Shown piece after piece: positions 5,097 to 5,466 of a stretch of 5,466 bases of DNA; position 1 is the first letter of the stretch; every line of letters begins with the position of its first letter. The DNA is from Bacteroidales bacterium (GTDB lineage Bacteria > Bacteroidota > Bacteroidia > Bacteroidales > SMBSF77): contig JAIOTT010000089.1 of the NCBI GenBank assembly GCA_021106655.1, positions 1 through 5,466 of the forward strand, written 5' to 3'. The translations under genes were made by a program, and so were the position numbers. The notes beneath the pieces are model-generated. The model had not been told where the DNA came from. It saw nothing but the letters and a program-made list of their open reading frames with translations, and made no database searches.

Positions 5097-5466
5097 ATGT
5101 CGGAATTTACATTAAACGCAGAACAGCGTATCAATGGCTTATTGAGCTTTTCACATGATCTAATTAAAGGAAAGAATGTTGCTGAGCTTTTAAAAAGTAA
5201 CCAGGAGATTTTAGATGCAATTACTCCAAAGGATGTTATTATTGCTTTTGACAGACTTGTTAACATGGGAATCCCCATTCAGGAAATAAAGACAGGTGTA
5301 AATAAAATATTAAACCTCCTTTATAAGACCTTAACAGCATATCCTTCTATTAAACCTGGTGTAGATAGTTTCCTGGATTATTTAATTCGCAATAACCTAC
5401 AACTGGAAAGCCGGCTTAAAGCCATTCGGCCTCTTAATAAACAGATTAACGAAGCGCCTCAGGATA
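5097..5466 (+). CDS. DUF438-like N-terminal domain protein, 3'-truncated by window edge
   Basis: The frame opens at ATG 5097 and runs off the window end, giving 123 residues. There is no signal peptide, so the protein is probably cytoplasmic. Residues about 10-70 follow the pattern of the DUF438 N-terminal domain: a helix ending in HDLIKGKN (20-27), a second helix (VAELLKSNQEILDAI), then TPKDVIIAFDRLVNMGIPIQEIK (43-65), which parallels the family's EIA..E..LI..G.p..EIq. The family's following LCDvH is not conserved here; TGVNKILNLLYK stands in its place. Residues 84-113 (SIKPGVDSF then YLIRNNLQLESRLKAIRP) form a further helix typical of the segment leading into hemerythrin (HHE) or PAS domains, which is the likely missing part. 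Such proteins are thought to act in gas, iron or redox sensing. The gene is transcribed divergently from the radical SAM gene, 256 bp away. No Shine-Dalgarno sequence is visible. The assignment rests on remembered family patterns and is moderate. Confidence 0.6.
   Translation, partial: MSEFTLNAEQRINGLLSFSHDLIKGKNVAELLKSNQEILDAITPKDVIIAFDRLVNMGIPIQEIKTGVNKILNLLYKTLTAYPSIKPGVDSFLDYLIRNNLQLESRLKAIRPLNKQINEAPQD

Noticed and set aside
5093..5278. - strand open frame of 61 codons
   Set aside because: It is antisense to the DUF438-like gene, whose + strand frame is longer, stays open to the window end and has family resemblance.

Overview
The window looks like a piece of chromosome from an AT-rich member of the Bacteroidota. 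The evidence is the TsaD sequence style, start codons without clear Shine-Dalgarno sequences, small MKK-type secreted proteins, and a GTAATT-type intergenic repeat. The phylum-level call is an inference from sequence character. No rRNA, tRNA, insertion sequence or CRISPR array is visible.

Layout: (1) Positions 1-865 hold the 3' part of tsaD, the tRNA t6A37 threonylcarbamoyltransferase subunit, on the + strand. (2) Positions 866-1119 are a 254-bp spacer without a convincing gene. (3) Positions 1120-1485 and 1498-1860 are two small secreted proteins, 12 bp apart. They are diverged paralogues sharing an IYG..G segment and a VCP-x5-KCATL motif with two cysteines at identical spacing. (4) Positions 1954-3750, on the same strand, encode a 598-residue exported protein. 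It has an N-terminal thioredoxin-like domain with a CPRC active-site motif, followed by a long beta-rich region that resembles a beta-propeller. (5) Positions 3740-3911 are a striking repeat-filled gap between convergent genes. Copies of GTAATT (or GTCATT) converge from both sides on a 15-bp hairpin, and the stop codons of both flanking genes lie inside repeat units. (6) Positions 3908-4840, on the - strand, encode a COG0731-type radical SAM protein with a C-terminal winged-helix-like segment. (7) Positions 4841-5096 are a divergent intergenic region with a perfect 8-bp inverted repeat followed by a T tract. (8) Positions 5097-5466, on the + strand, are the start of a protein resembling the DUF438 N-terminal domain, which often precedes hemerythrin or PAS domains. 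It is cut by the window end.

The part most likely to be undescribed is the three-gene run 1120-3750: two exported two-cysteine paralogues upstream of an exported thioredoxin/propeller-like fusion. A plausible but unproven reading is that the large protein handles the disulfides of the small ones, or binds them. The second notable item is the inward-pointing repeat array between the convergent genes. tsaD and the radical SAM gene look like ordinary chromosomal genes flanking this module.
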